This document shows, one piece after another, positions 20,627 through 20,947 of a stretch of DNA of 20,947 bases (position 1 is its first letter; each line of letters opens with the position of its first letter). Location: NCBI GenBank assembly GCA_030041195.1, contig JASHOI010000169.1:1-20947 (forward strand). Reading direction: 5' to 3'. The DNA comes from Streptosporangiaceae bacterium (lineage in GTDB: Bacteria; Actinomycetota; Actinomycetes; Streptosporangiales; Streptosporangiaceae). Position numbers and translations under genes: made by a program. A model generated the notes under the pieces. That model did not search any database. It was not told where the DNA came from and was given only the letters and a program-made list of their open reading frames with translations.

Positions 20627-20947
20627 CTAGTTCAGCATCGGATCGTCCGGGTAGGTGGCCACGATCGCGAACTCACCGCCCTGGCGCCGGAGTACCTCCT
20701 GCCAGAGCCGCTCCGGCTCGGCGAGGAACGCGTCGGTTGGCTCGCCCGGGAGCACGTACCAGGCGCCCTCCTCGATCTCGGCCTGAAGCTGGCCGGGACC
20801 CCACCCCGCATAGCCGGCGAACACCCGGAGTGAGGTGATTCCGCCGGCCAGCAGCTCGGGCGGTGCCTCGAGGTCGACGAGCCCGATCCGCGACGTCAGG
20901 CTGGACCCGTCAAGCGACCGCCAGCCGAGCGGCTCGTCCTCGCCCCT
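20627..20947 (-). CDS. YqgE/AlgH family protein (5'-partial at window edge)
   Basis: The last 106 residues of a DUF179 (YqgE/AlgH) protein lie here; the start is beyond the right edge, since the frame is open up to 20947. The signature VFAGYAGWGPGQLQAEIEEGAWYVLPGEPTDAFL is present, preceded by IGLVDLEAPPELLAGGITSLR and followed by LWQEVLRRQGGEFAIVATYPDDPMLN. A GTG at 20824 is inside the conserved core and is not the start. The biochemical role is not settled in the family. Confidence 0.92.
   Translation of the reverse strand, partial: RGEDEPLGWRSLDGSSLTSRIGLVDLEAPPELLAGGITSLRVFAGYAGWGPGQLQAEIEEGAWYVLPGEPTDAFLAEPERLWQEVLRRQGGEFAIVATYPDDPMLN

Noticed and set aside
20627..20824. Short 65-residue protein starting at 20824
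   Set aside because: The frame continues upstream to the window edge with conserved YqgE/AlgH residues, so the GTG at 20824 is internal.

Overview
The window is GC-rich actinobacterial chromosome (strong G/C third positions, GTG starts, 13E12-type HNH gene, Mec/CysO/CysM cysteine pathway, LprG-like lipoproteins). Its backbone matches, from memory, the Mycobacterium tuberculosis block Rv1330c to Rv1341: pncB, clpS, DUF2017, mec, cysO, cysM, a metallo-beta-lactamase-fold phosphodiesterase, rph, rdgB. It is not a mycobacterium: insertions and losses separate the blocks, and a bcp/tRNA pair sits beside rdgB. A streptomycete- or Streptosporangiales-like actinomycete is plausible; the genus cannot be told from the sequence.

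Layout. 1-2.3 kb: alpha/beta hydrolase (+, open to the left edge), then an overlapping methyltransferase and CMD/AhpD-fold pair (-). 2.3-2.9 kb: an odd class I tRNA with a UAG anticodon, ten bases downstream of bcp (-). 3.0-6.3 kb: two paralogous LprG-like lipoproteins (+) around the rph-rdgB pair (-), with a palindromic dispersed repeat at 3.0 kb. 6.3-8.1 kb: GalE-like epimerase and MBL-fold hydrolase (-). 8.2-10.7 kb: MFS transporter (+), a 394-bp gene-free stretch with a second, inverted copy of the repeat, and a TesB-like thioesterase (-). 10.8-13.6 kb: clpS, DUF2017, mec, cysO, cysM (-). 13.7-17.0 kb: HNH/DUF222 protein and pncB (+). 17.0-19.6 kb: TetR regulator (-) divergent from a two-gene drug-efflux ABC transporter (+), with GAAC/GTTC palindromes between. 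19.6-20.9 kb: pncA (+), a long stem-loop, DUF3039 (-) and a partial YqgE/AlgH (-).

Functional groups. CysO, Mec and CysM form the thiocarboxylate-dependent cysteine route; here CysO ends in Gly-Gly-Ala-Arg, so the JAMM protease Mec is probably needed to expose the Gly-Gly. ClpS feeds N-degron substrates to ClpAP/ClpCP. RNase PH and RdgB act in RNA trimming and nucleotide-pool cleaning. PncA and PncB together turn nicotinamide into nicotinate mononucleotide for NAD salvage.

A striking overall signal is promoter grammar: nine genes have a TANNNT hexamer 6-8 bases before an ATG/GTG with no Shine-Dalgarno sequence, which implies leaderless transcripts and was used to choose several starts.
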